64,000 bases of DNA. Source: Synchiropus splendidus. Its lineage: Eukaryota; Chordata; Actinopteri; Syngnathiformes; Callionymidae. Every line of letters starts with the position of its first letter. Within the stretch, counting starts at the first letter, position 1. Made by a program: the position numbers and the translations under genes. The DNA lies in contig NC_071348.1 of assembly GCF_027744825.2 (NCBI RefSeq), positions 16,959,563 through 17,023,562 on the forward strand, read 5' to 3'. The notes under the pieces are model-generated. The model worked only from the letters and a program-made list of their open reading frames with translations, was not told the origin of the DNA and ran no database searches. Positions 30,591 through 41,200 of the stretch are shown one piece after another.

Positions 30591-31315
30591 TCACCTTACC
30601 TTCACCTTCACCTTCTTCTACCGCTTATCCGGGGTCGGGTCGCGGAGGCACTATTCGGAGCACGGAAGCCCAAACTTCCCGGTCCGCACAAACCTCCTCC
30701 AGCTCATCCCTGGGGATCCCGAGGCGTTCCCAGGCCAGACCGGAGACATAATCTCTCCAGCGAGTCCTGGGTCTTCCCCGGGGTCTCCTCCCGGTAGGAC
30801 ATGCACGGAACACCTCCCCAGGGAGGCGTCCAGGGGGCATCCGGATCAGATGCCCGAGCCACCTCAACTGGTTCCTCTCGATGTGGAGGAGCAGCGGCTC
30901 CACCCGAGCTCCTCCCGGATGACCGAACTCCTCACCCTATCTCGAAGGGTGCGCCCAGCCACCCTGCGGAGGAAACTCATCTCAGCCGCTTGTATCCGCG
31001 ATCTCATCCATTCGGTCATTACCCAAAGCTCGTGACCATAGGTGAGGGTGGGAACGTAGATGGGTAAATCGAGAGCTTCGTCTTGTGACTGAGCTCCCTC
31101 TTCACCACGACGGTCCGATACAGCGACCGCATCACTGCTGCAGCTGCACCAACCCGTCTATCAATCTCACGCTCCCCTTTTCCCTCACTCGAGAACAAGA
31201 CCCTGAGATACTTAAACTCCGCCACTTGGGGCAAGAACTCTCCACCGACCTGGAGAGAGCAAACCACCTTATTCCGGTGAAGAACCATGGCCTCAGACTT
31301 GTAGGTGCTGATCAA
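30591..31315 (-). mobile_element. LINE 3' fragment
   Basis: The 5'-truncated end of a second non-LTR retrotransposon. Two minus-strand frames carry the RT C-terminal region: 31315-31019 with KSEAMVLHRNKVVCSLQVGG, FKYLRVLFSSEGK and GAAAAVMRSLY, and 30903-30625 with QLRWLGHLIRMPPGRLPGEV and RRPRGRPRTRWRDYV. The element ends in a short CACCTT-type tandem repeat at 30591-30616. The frames differ, so there is a break near 30910-31010. It is unlike the LINE at 136-3261 and belongs to another clade. Confidence 0.8.
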
Positions 31316-31480
31316 TAGATAAAAGGCCTTTAGGCCAAGTTGGTTGCTATTTTCTTATTCTTTAGCATAAATAGGCATGTTTTTGTTTTGTTTTGTTTTG
31401 GTTTCGTCGTTTAAGTTCCACACTATTTTATGACTATTTTATTATTTTATTTTAGACTTAAGTTTTAGACTTATTTGGGG
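31316..31480. repeat. AT-rich spacer with TTTTG repeat
   Basis: Low-complexity TTTTG units at 31378-31403 and AT-rich sequence. No gene is seen. Confidence 0.6.
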
Positions 31481-31534
31481 ACAAGAGTTTTGGGAGTGAA
31501 GTTGGAAGACGTGAACATTTTGAGGGAGACGAGA

Positions 31535-31692
31535 TGTTATGACGTGTCATGGGATTATTTGGGGTCACAACTTGGGGGCGCTCTTGTTATGTTGCCGTGT
31601 CACCATCCGGTTTGTTGGAAGTTGGAACCGTGCATAAAACCTGCTGTGTTGATACATCCTGTGTGTATTCCTTTCAGCTTTGGCTACCACAG
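31535..31692 (+). repeat. Gypsy-type LTR fragment (copy 2)
   Basis: Begins TGTTATGACG and continues GTGTCATGGGATTATTTGGG, matching the LTR next to the gypsy element at 51083-51237 (minus) and a copy at 59677-59833. It contains an ATAAAA signal. No gypsy internal region is attached, so it is a solo LTR or a duplicated piece. Confidence 0.7.
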
Positions 31693-32420
31693 GGCGTGTC
31701 TCTTCAACCCACTTGGGAGAACGAATCAAATGTCCGGACCATCATTGTGCAGTGTCGCCAGGTTCACGGACAGGGCCCCAGGCTACCAGGCCCAGTGGAG
31801 CGCTCGAGGCCGAGGCACTGGAAGGAGCGAATTCAATATGAATAATAATAATAAAAAAAAAAAAGAAAAAAAAAAAAAAAACGCAAATACTATGCTCCAA
31901 GCAATGCTTTTATTTAAAACAAATTTCCGCACAAACAGAAATTTCCTCCGGTCAGCCGACTGCCCCGGGGGAAGCTGCCGAAGTCCCGATGTCCACGTAC
32001 GGAGCTCCACAAGCGCCGAGTCTCCTGCGGTTAAATCCACTGCTGTGGTGATGAGACAAGTCTCTCCCGTGACTGCGACGAGACCTCAGTCCTGCCTGAA
32101 GTTTCCGTGGTCCAGATGACCGCCCTGGCACTTCCAGTGAAGTAGAAAGGCTGGTGTAATATCCCTGGAATATGTTTGTGTCCAGCTGTCCCTGGAGCCT
32201 GCCTGCCTCCCAAACAGTCCTGTAACACGGGGCAGAAATTACTCTATTAAGAACTCTGATCCTGGGGCATGACTACTTCAAGGCTAGCAGGCAGTCCTCT
32301 GCCCCCTAAATGCAGTTCACTATTCGAAATGCTAAAGCACCCGCAACACTCAAAGCATATAATGCCAAATGGATGTGAACTGCCGTCTGTTAGGTAAACA
32401 TCCGCTTCTAGTCCAATTCA
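31693..32420 (+). repeat. D2-derived segment upstream of D1 copy 1
   Basis: Collinear with 59834-60427 and, reversed, with 46602-47000 in part. It contains an AAT/poly-A stretch at 31838-31880, a gag-like D2 piece (about 32030-32115) and, at 32330-32420, the N-terminal coding region of the D2 tyrosine recombinase, where D1 begins. Open frames here are decayed. Confidence 0.65.
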
Positions 32421-32914
32421 ATCCGGACTATTCCCAGCGCAGTTCTGACACTCCACAGAAGGACCGCACGTGTTCAGGTACGGAGCTTAATAGGTGGAGG
32501 GCTTGGATTTGCAGCGCAGCGTTCCCTCTCAATCAGCCGTAATGCGCGATGCCCTCGCCCCTGGAACTTGACCTCCCCCATGAGGAGTGACCATCCCACC
32601 CGGCGCTGACAGAGCCACCATCGCTCAGTAGAATTGTGTCTATGCTGTCGTCAAACGGCTCATAGCGCTTGAGAACATCATCGCGCTCTTTAAGAGCTCC
32701 ATGGAGTCCACCAGAGATTTTGGAGACATAACAGTCCGCCGCCGTGGTGCTCTGCTCGCGGGGCCTCCTCCACACACAGCCGCCGGCTTTGGGGAACAGC
32801 CGTATAATAGCCGCGCTGATCATCGCCGCTCCTCTTGGAGAGACCAGTCGGCTGCTCTCACCTCTGCTCCCTCCAAAAGCATAGGAAGAACTTTGTATCT
32901 AAAAGTAAGCATCT
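32421..32914 (+). repeat. D1 terminal repeat X, 5' copy
   Basis: Starts ATCCGGACTATTCC exactly where D2 recombinase sequence stops, and ends near TAAGCATCT. Conserved landmarks are CTCATAGCGCTTGAGAACAT and GAGACCAGTCGGCTGCTCTC. It matches 35850-36426 in direct orientation. There is no TG...CA end, so it is not a standard LTR. Confidence 0.75.
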
Positions 32915-33059
32915 AAACCAAAGTCGAACTTGGAAAAAAAGATGCATTACTTTGGTATCGGGTCTGTTTCTTCTCTGCCCAAAATAAAGGTTTCTCACTC
33001 GCCAAATTCTCTTCCGGCTCCAGTCAGTCCGAACTCCGGCTTCAAAAATTAGTTTTTGT

Positions 33060-33870
33060 TTGACATCGTCTCAGGAGACCGAGCAGTATAGTAACAGGCT
33101 CTCTGCCTCCTTATACCTGACGCCAGAACTGTCCCTGGGGAAGTTTCTGGAGCCAAGACGTTATGTTTTTCCTCAGATTCGCCACAATATGAAGCACAGA
33201 CATCAAATAACTCTTTCCCGTCTCTCAAAAGATCCTGGTACCAGCCAAAAGTCAGGGGAGTTTCAATTCTGCCATTAACTCTTCTTATTCCTCAGACTCG
33301 CCAGTTTTTAGCAGGGGTCGCCACAGGGCCGCGAAAGTCACCACTTCAGAGGAACACTGAGTAGGCGCAGCGTGCCAGACATGCTCGGTTCACAGCTCCC
33401 TCGTGCAACGTCTGATAGGATGTGTGTCTGTGATTCTGTTCTCTGCAGCCCTGCAAACCTCTCAGAGGCAGGTAGGACATCGTCATCTACAGAGTCATCT
33501 CTTTCTGAGGATGATTTGGCCAGTCCCTCGGGTGTACATCTTAGGAGAATTGCAGTGTCAGATCAAGGTACACTGCAAGTTTGGGGAACCGAATTCCTCT
33601 GACGGCTCAGCTGACAAAAGCGAGTCTGTTTTTGAAGAACCAGCGGGACTTGAAGTCCCCAGAGGAGAGGGCGCTGTGCACCGACGACCCTTTCGTCCTA
33701 GACCCGCCCCGGAGGCCGGGTCTGTTCTTGTGCTCTGGGCACGTGTCTTGACAGAATATCTTCCGAACTGAAAGCGCCTGTCTCCTCACCTGCCCATATG
33801 GATCGAGAAAATACACGGTCATTGACACGTCCTTCAGTTTCACAGTCAACCCCCAGGTTCTGCATCACCA
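33060..33870 (+). pseudogene. D1 gag-like region
   Basis: Several frames carry peptides that recur in the other copies: ELSLGKFLEPRRYVFPQIRH (33135-33200), SSSTESSLSEDDLASPSG and IAVSDQGTLQVWGTEFL (to about 33600), then a serine-rich region with SDGSADKSESVFEEPAG. Position before RT and low-complexity composition suggest Gag. No zinc knuckle or other diagnostic motif is seen. It is matched at 61033-61740 (+) and 46000-45100 (minus). Confidence 0.5.
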
Positions 33871-33881
33871 CATGGACCTGA

Positions 33882-34332
33882 ATGAACTCAGAGAACCAGC
33901 TGTCATGTCTGATGGAGGAGGACCGCGCTCTCCTGACAATGGGAATAATCGAATTAGTTCCTAAGCGATCCTCCTACACTGGGTTTTACTCCGGGTACTT
34001 TCTGGAACCCAAGAAGACAGGAGAGTGGACACCTGTTCTGGATCTCAGTCTCCTCAACCAACTCATGACCAGACAGCGGTTCCAGACTACCAGGAGACTC
34101 CTGGAGTGTGTCAGAGTGTGAGAGTGGATGACCTCCATAGATCTTGCAGAGGCCTACTTCCACAACACGGTCTCTAGTGTCGAGTGCCTCGTTTTTTTGC
34201 CAAGTGCGTGGAGGAGTGGCTCAAACCACTAAGGAGACAGGGTCTGCGGATTCTGACGTACTTGGACTCCTTTTTGATTCTAGCCAGAGTCCAAACAGGA
34301 GTCATGAGCGCACACCAGCTTAGCAGAAGGGG
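33882..34332 (+). pseudogene. D1 reverse transcriptase, deleted and mutated
   Basis: A DIRS-type RT. The N-terminal fingers read IIELVPKRSSYTGFYSGYFL and PVLDLSLLNQL, then MTSIDLAEAYFHNTV (motif A). The sequence then jumps to AKCVEEWLKPLRRQGLRILT, so the palm segment between motifs A and B is missing. The catalytic YLDD reads YLDS. The same deletion occurs in the 61.8-62.3 kb copy, so it predates their spread. The enzyme cannot work, and the element must have moved with outside help or been duplicated passively. Confidence 0.75.
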
Positions 34333-35504
34333 TCTGTCTCGTAGCTGCAGAACAAATTCAATGTCTCCGAAGTGGTTTCAGAGAGTTATCAACATTTTTA
34401 TGTTTGTTGGTCTGAAAGGTACAGGTCCCACGGGCTGAAAACGCGTTTTATGCACTGTTTACTCTCTGCTCAGGGCTGTCTCAGAACATTAAAATTTCAC
34501 CTGGCACTATAGCTACAGTGGTCATACTAGCAGGTGCTGAACTAATTCAACATTTCTGAAGTGGTTGCAGAGTGATAACATTTTTATGTTTGTCGATTCT
34601 GAAAACCATCCTCACTCAGGTGAAAACCCGTTTTCTGCACTGTTCATTCACTGCTCAGAATAGTGCCAGAACATGAAAATATCAGCTGCGACTGTTGGAA
34701 AAAGGCTCTTTCGAGTATATTCGGCACTAAATCCACGTTTCTGGACTATTTTCATGGTGTAATCAACAATATTTTTTTTTCCTCGTCAGAAACCAAGCCT
34801 CTCTCGGGCTGAAAACGCGTTTTCTGCACAGTTCAGTCACTGCTCAGCGATGCCTCAGAACATGAAAATTTCACCTGACTGTATAGCAGAAGCGTTATTT
34901 CTTGTAGCAGCAGAACTAATTAAACCTCTCTGTGTGGTTTCAGAAAGTAATCAACATTTTAATCCTTGTTGGTCTGAAAACCACCTTTTCGTGGGCTGAA
35001 TACGTGTTTTCTGCTCTGCTTAGGCGGGACTCAGAAGATGAAAATATCACCTGCAACTACAGGCAAAACGTTTTTTCTCCTGCAACTATAGGGAAAACAC
35101 TCTCTCTAGCATATTCAACACTAAACCTACATTTCTGAACTGTTTTTAGAGGGTTATCAACTATTGTATTTTTGACAGTCCGAAACCCAGCTTCTCTCAG
35201 GCTAAAAATGCATATTCTGTACTGGTCACTCACTGATCAGAAAAGCCTCAGAACATGAAAACATCACCTGCAACTATAGCAGAAGGCGTCTTTGTCGTAG
35301 CTGAGGACGAATTCAACCTGTCTGAAGTAGTTTCACAGAGTTATCAATATTTTTATGTTTGTCGGACAAAAAAACACAATCCCTCGGGCTGAAAACGCGT
35401 TTTCTGCACTGTTCACTCACTGCTCAGCGATGCCTCAGAACATGAAAGTTTCACCTGCAACTATAGGAAAAAAAAACTTTCTCGTATATTCAACACTAAA
35501 CCTC
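34333..35504 (-). repeat. Satellite inside D1 copy 1
   Basis: About six ~188-bp units in reverse orientation to the arrays at 3562 and 38262. It starts within a unit at CTCGTAGCTGCAG, directly after RT sequence, and ends at ACTAAACCTC, the same junction seen in the other D1 copies. Confidence 0.85.
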
Positions 35505-35849
35505 TACGAATAGGGCGCTGCGACTGGGCTACAAGCAGCCAAACCGTTTTCATTCCATCCACATTTCCTGCTTCCAAGCCATGGGATGAGTTTGACGAGA
35601 GCCAGGCGCTTCTATGAGGTGCGTCTGGAGACTTCCCAGAGTTGGATGAGTTCCGTGTGGTGGAATCAAGCACGTTCCCGCTTGATCTTCTCCTGCGCCT
35701 CATGTCATCCGCCTCCGTCGTATCAAAGTTGAGCTCTCTCTCCACCGGCAGCTCAAGAATCATACCACTTCACTAACGGCCAGCTGGCGTTGGATGGCGA
35801 GACTACACCAAGGGCAGGACCGCATGTTGTCTGCCCACAACTGGAAGAA
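35505..35849 (+). repeat. D1 flank segment, copy 1
   Basis: Noncoding segment between satellite and 3' X, with GAATAGGGCGCTGCGACTGG at its start. It includes the site (near 35840) that corresponds to the LINE insertion point at 136/3261 but is empty here. Confidence 0.75.
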
Positions 35850-36426
35850 ATCCGGACTATTCCCGGCACGGTCCTTACACTCCACTCCCACTAGGACCGC
35901 ACTTGGTCAGGTACGGAGCTTACTGCCTGGTGGAGGGTTTGGATTGGCGGCTCACCGTTCCCGCTCACTCAGCCGTCATGCGCCATGCCTGATGCGTTCG
36001 CCCCGGGAGCTCGACCTCCCCCCTGAGGGGTGACCATCCCACCCACCGCTGACAGAGTCTCCATTGCGCAGTGGAATGGTGTTTACGCCGTCGGCAACCA
36101 GCTCACAGCGCTTGAGAACATCATTGCGCTCTTTTTGTGCTCCGTGGACCGGCTCATCCATCACAGATCCTTTCTCACTCTACAGAGATTTTGAGTTTCA
36201 ACAGTCCGTCGGCGTGGTTCTCCGCTCGTGGCGCCTCCTCCTCACACAGCCGCTGCCCCGGGGGGGGGGAACACCGTCGCTTGTCGAAGGGGCGGGGTTA
36301 TCCCAGCTGTCCAAATCATAGCCGTGCTGATCATTGCTGCTCATCTTGGAGAGACCAGTCGACTGCTCTCACCTCTGCTCCATCTAAAAGCGTAGGAAGA
36401 AAACTTCTATGTAAAACTATGCATCT
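35850..36426 (+). repeat. D1 terminal repeat X, 3' copy
   Basis: Direct repeat of 32421-32914 with small indels, including a G run at 36260-36269. The downstream sequence differs from that after the 5' copy, defining the end of X at about TGCATCT. Confidence 0.75.
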
Positions 36427-37035
36427 GTAACAGGTCTGAATACTGTGACCTTGTCCACAGTTAAAAAGTGGTGTCTTAATGTGGTCAGTAGAATGCCGTC
36501 TGAAACAAAATGCGGACAGTCACACACGGCTTCCACATTTGTCGATGGTGAGAAAAGTAATCCAAGGGATTATGTTTTTTTATTGTGGTAACTCACACCA
36601 CAATTAAATGTCTTTCTGAAACATCACTCACAAACATCTCACTTTGTCATACAACAACTGTCAGACATCATGAACCACATGCATAATTGCTTTTCATCTG
36701 AATGTATAATTCTGCCATTAAACCTTTTGGCTAGTGTTGAGAAATAATAAAACCTTACTTTTTACCAAACACCGTTATTCACCACAAGCAAACTGAACTC
36801 CACACAACTCAATCACCCGTGCCATGTCAACGTCGGTTGTCAGTATTAGCTTACAAGCGCCACATCTACACAGAGCGAACTCAACGTACGAAGGAAAAAC
36901 AGTATACTGAAAAACTGAATCACCATCCTCACACTCAGACTCAGAATCAGTCAATCCCAAGTGGAACAAACATTATAAAAAAATGGATTTGACTAACCTG
37001 AAACAGAATGTGGACAGAGTCATACGAGGCTTCCA
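36427..37035 (+). repeat. Segment downstream of D1, duplicated at 63.4-64.0 kb
   Basis: Collinear with 63388-64000 at a constant offset of about 26.97 kb and very similar. It contains the small minus-strand frame at 36775-36969 and one copy of a short direct repeat (near 36480-36560) also present at 36990 and 38025. Confidence 0.8.
36775..36969 (-). CDS. Small unrecognised cysteine-rich frame
   Basis: A 64-residue frame with CRCGACKLILTTDVDMAR and ending VQFACGE. Its duplicate at 63746-63940 is also open, with seven differing residues by my count. The C-x-C-x2-C spacing could bind metal. The frame begins at a TTG directly after an in-frame stop and has no upstream ATG, so it may be an exon or a chance frame. 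I do not recognise it. Confidence 0.25.
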   Translation of the reverse strand: MFHLGLTDSESECEDGDSVFQYTVFPSYVEFALCRCGACKLILTTDVDMARVIELCGVQFACGE

Positions 37036-37165
37036 CATTTGTCGATGGTGAGAAAAGCAATGAAAAAAAGTGTCACCTCCTATTTACCCACACATCTTCA
37101 ATGCCCAACCTCTGTCCTACCCTTCCCTCTACTGACCGAATTATATACCTGCCGGTTAATCAACT
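36990..37165 (+). repeat. ~175-bp direct repeat, copy A
   Basis: Reads AACCTGAAACAGAATGTGGA and continues through GGCTTCCACATTTGTCGATG and TACCTGCCGGTTAATCAACT. It recurs at 38025-38195, about 1035 bp away, and its first third also at 36480-36560. The region between is not repeated. These could be the ends of an unrecognised element. Confidence 0.7.
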
Positions 37166-38024
37166 CTTCAAAAACCACCCATGAAACACATCATTTACCG
37201 GCTGCTGCATATTGGCCCTTTTAAGCGTCTCTAGTCTGATGACTTGGGAGGCAGCATGGAGATAAACCGCGTTTTTGGGCCCCCGGTGATGAGGCCCCTG
37301 ACGCAGCTGACCAAGCTTGCATCACAGTGACGTTTGCATATTGGCAATGGAAAACATGAAGCAGTAGTTTGTGGGAGCAGTTTTCATCTGCACTTTTTTC
37401 CCTCCGGCGTTTCTACATGTTGATGGATGGAGCTTCATTTGTGTTGGGCGTGGGGTCTGCTGACAGGAAATCCACAGTCCTATAGGCAGGAAATGCTGCT
37501 GTAGACCGAGTGAGAAGTAAACAAGACGTGCTAATGACCCTGCTGCTGCAGATCACATCTGCTTAACAAGCTGTCGTTCTGAATCATGTCAATGACGTTT
37601 GCACTTCACATTTCCATCTGTTTTTATCAAACAATTCAAATAAAAGTAGAACATGACATGTATTTCGCTCTGATTTTACATTTAAATGATAAAGTTTTTG
37701 TACAATGTAAACATTTGATTCTTATGATTGTAAATTACTCTTTTAAACATTTTGCAAAATAATCATTTTACTGCCTTACATCCAGTAAAATCATATTTAT
37801 CTTGTTTGAAACTCAGTGTCACAGATGTGATGAGTATTTATATAGATGATACATTCGATTTTCTCGTTTGAACGGTTGAACCAGGACCTCAGTGCAATGT
37901 AATTATTCGCTTTCATGGAACAAAACACGGTCCTTGCACTCTCCTGAAGCCACTTTGGTCGACAAAACTACTGTATAATGCAATCACAAAAAACTATATT
38001 CTGATATGACAACCATATAATCAA
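37166..38024. other. Single-copy region, no gene recognised
   Basis: The longest stretch in the right half of the window without recognisable repeat content. AT-rich in its second half. No convincing long frame, splice pattern or RNA gene. Confidence 0.5.
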
Positions 38025-38195
38025 CTAACCTGAAACAAAATGTGGACAGATTCACGTGAGGCTTCCACATTTTTCGATGGTGAGAAAAGTAATGAAAAAA
38101 TGTCACTTCCTATTTACCCACGCATCTTCAATGCCCAACCTCTGTCCTATCCTGCCCTCTACTGACCTAATCATATACCTGCCGGTTAATCAACT
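38025..38195 (+). repeat. ~175-bp direct repeat, copy B
   Basis: Matches 36990-37165 in direct orientation with a few changes. Confidence 0.7.
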
Positions 38196-38261
38196 CCATG
38201 CTGAACAATTAAATGACATCTAACACACACTCTGTGACCACACATAAGTGGGCGTCACACT

Positions 38262-41200
38262 GGAAAGGCTGTTTTTCCTATAGTTGTATGTGATATTTTC
38301 ATGTTCAGAAGCTTTTCCATTCAGTCAGTGAACAGTGCAGAAAACGCCTTTTCAGCCCGTCAAAAGCTGGTATTCAGACCAGAAAAAAAAAGTTAACCAC
38401 CTGAAATACCGTTCAGAAATGTAGGTTTAATGTTGAATATATGAGAAAGAGTGTTTATCCTATCGTTGCAGGTGAAATTTTCATGTTGTGAGTAATCCCT
38501 GAGCAGTGAGTGAAGAGAGCAGAAAACGCGTATTCAGCTCAAGAAAAGGTGGTTTTCAGACCGACAAAAATAAAAATCTTGATAACTCTCTGAAACCACC
38601 TTAGACAGGTTGAATTAGTTCTGCACCCTCTAAAAACACCTTTTCTGCTGATATTGGCAGGTAAAATTGTCATGTTCTGTGGCCTTCGCTGAGCAGTGAG
38701 TGAACACTGCAGAAAACGCGTTTTCAGCCCGAAGGACTGTGGTTATGAGACAGATAGACATGAAAATGTTGTTACCTCTCTGAAACCACTTCAAACAAGT
38801 TGAATTAGTTCGGCACTTACTAAAAACACTCCTGCTACTATATTGGCAGGTGAAATGTTCATGTTCTGAGGCATCCCTGAGCAGTGAGTGAACAGTGCAT
38901 AAAACACGTTTTCAGGCTGAGAGACGCTCGGTTTTTGACCAGGAAAAAAGAAGTTGATAACCCCCTGATAAACAGTTCAGAAAGGTACATTTAGTGCTGA
39001 ATATACGAGAAAGAGTGTTTTTCCTATTGTTGCAGTTGAAATTTTCATGTTCTCAGTCACGCCTAAGCACTGTGTGAACAGCAGTGAACACATAAAATAA
39101 AATATAAAATTGTTGCTTTGAAAACAGTTCAGAAAGTTTTATTTAGTGCTGAATATACTAGAAATAGTCTTTTTGCTATATTTACACTTGATATTTTCAT
39201 TGTTCTGAGGCTGTTCTGATCAGTCAGTGAACAGTGCAGAAAACGCGTTTTCTACCGAAGGACTGTGGTTTTCAGACCAACAAACATTAAAATGTTGATG
39301 ACTCATTGAAACCACTTCAGAGAGGTTGAATTAGTTCTGCAGCTACTAGAAAGACTTTAGCAGATTCTGCTATAGTATAGGTGAAATTTTCATGTTCTGA
39401 GGCATCGCTGAGAAAAAGTCAAAAAAAAAAAAAAAAATCTGAAATGTACGTTTAGTGTTGAATATACTAGAAAGAGTGCTTTTCCTATAGTTGCTGGTGA
39501 AATTTTCATGTTGTGAGGCATCACTGAGCAGTGAGTGAACAGTGCAGAAAACGCGTTTTCAGCCTGAGTGATTGTGGTTTTCATACCAGAAAAAAAAAAA
39601 AAAAAAAAAATAATAATTAATCAAATCGTCGCTAACGCGCTGGAATACAGTTCAGAAAGGTAGAATGAGTGCTGTATATACTAGAGAGTGTTTTCCTATA
39701 ATTGTAGATGATAATTTAATGTTCAGAGGGTATTCTGTCCATAATAAAACGCGTATTCAGCCCGAGGCACTGTGGTTTTCAGACCAACATAAAAATGTTA
39801 ACTCTCTGAAGCCACTTCAGAGACGTTGAATTATTTCTGCACCTACGAGAAAGACCTTTTCTGCTATTGTGGCAGGTGAAATTTTCATCTTCTGTGGAAT
39901 CTCTGAGCAGTGAGTGAGCAGTGTATAAAAAGTGTGTTTGGCCTAAGACAAAGTGGGTTTTGGACAGACGAAAAAAAAATTGTTGATAACCCTGCAAAAA
40001 CAGTTCAGAAATGTAGGTTTGGTCTTGAATATATTAGAAAGACTATTTTTCCTATAGTTGCAGGTAATATTTTCAGGATCTGAAACTATTCTGATCAGTG
40101 AGTGAACAGTGCAGAAAACTAGTTTTCAGCCGAAGAGAAACTCGGTTTCTAAACAGGAAAAAAAGAAGCAGCTGATAACCTCCTGAAATACATTTCCTAA
40201 AGGTAGGCCTAATGTTTATTATACTACAAAGAGTGTTCTTCCTTTACTTGCAGGAGAAATTTTCATGTTCTAAGGCATCGATGAGCAGTGAGTGAACAGT
40301 GCAGAAATCGCGTTTTCAGCCCGAGTGACAGTGGTTTTCAGAATCGACAAACATAAAAATGTTGTTATCACTCTGAAATCACGTCAGACATGTTGAATTA
40401 GTTCTGCAGCTGCTAGAAAGACCGCTTCTGCTGTAAATTCAGGAGAAACTTTTATGTTCTGAGGCATCACTAAGCAGTGAGTGAACAGTGCAGAAAACAC
40501 GTTTTCAGCCCGAGATAAGCTGAGTTTCTGTCCAGGAAAAAAAAAAAAAAAGTTGATAACCCCCTGAAATACAGTTCACGAATGTAGGTTTAGTGTTTAT
40601 TATCCTAGAAAGACTGTTTCTCCTATAGTTGCACGAGAAATTTTCTTGTTCTCAGGAATCGCTGAGCAGTGAGTAAACTGCATAAAACGCGTTTTCAGCC
40701 AAAGCAAAGATAGTTTACAGACCGACACAAATAAAAATGTTGATAACTCTCTTAAATCACTTTAGACAAGTTGAGTTAGTTCTGCACCTTGTAGAAATAC
40801 CTTTTCTGCTATAGTGGCAGGTGAAAACTTCATCTTCTGGGGCATCGCTGAGCAGTGAGTGAACTGTCCGTAAAACTTGTTTTCGTCCAAAGAGAAAGTG
40901 GGTTTTGGACCGACAAAAATAAAATTGTTGATAACCCTCTAAAAACGGTTCAGACAGCTTAGATTTGTTCTGCAACTACTAGAAAGACCCTTTCTGCTTA
41001 AGTGGGAGGTGAAAATTTCATGTTCTGAAGCTTCCCTGAGAAGTTATGGCACAATGCAGAAAACACTTTTTCAGCCTGAGATAAGGTGGGTTTTGGAACG
41101 GCAAACATTAAAATGTTGATAACCTTTGAAAAACAAGTCAGACAGCTTAGATTTGTGCTTTGACTACTAGAAAGATCCTTTATGCTATAGTGAGAGGTGA

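Larger units (their letters stand above)
32421..36426 (+). mobile_element. D1 composite element, copy 1
   Basis: Layout: X (32421-32914), gag-like region (33060-33870), DIRS-type RT with internal deletion (33882-34332), satellite (34333-35504), flank (35505-35849), X (35850-36426). The two X copies are direct repeats of about 0.5-0.6 kb. The same layout recurs at 60428-63387 and, on the minus strand, at 44129-46601. RT type and terminal direct repeats suggest a non-autonomous DIRS/Ngaro-like YR retrotransposon, but no recombinase is present. Confidence 0.7.

Noticed and set aside
31475..32119. 214-residue plus-strand frame ending in LKFPWSR
   Set aside because: It crosses a gypsy LTR piece, poly-A and D2 sequence. 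It is a chance fusion across repeat borders.
37166..38024. Possible host gene exon or promoter
   Set aside because: No frame with plausible coding content, no splice pattern and no conserved motif.
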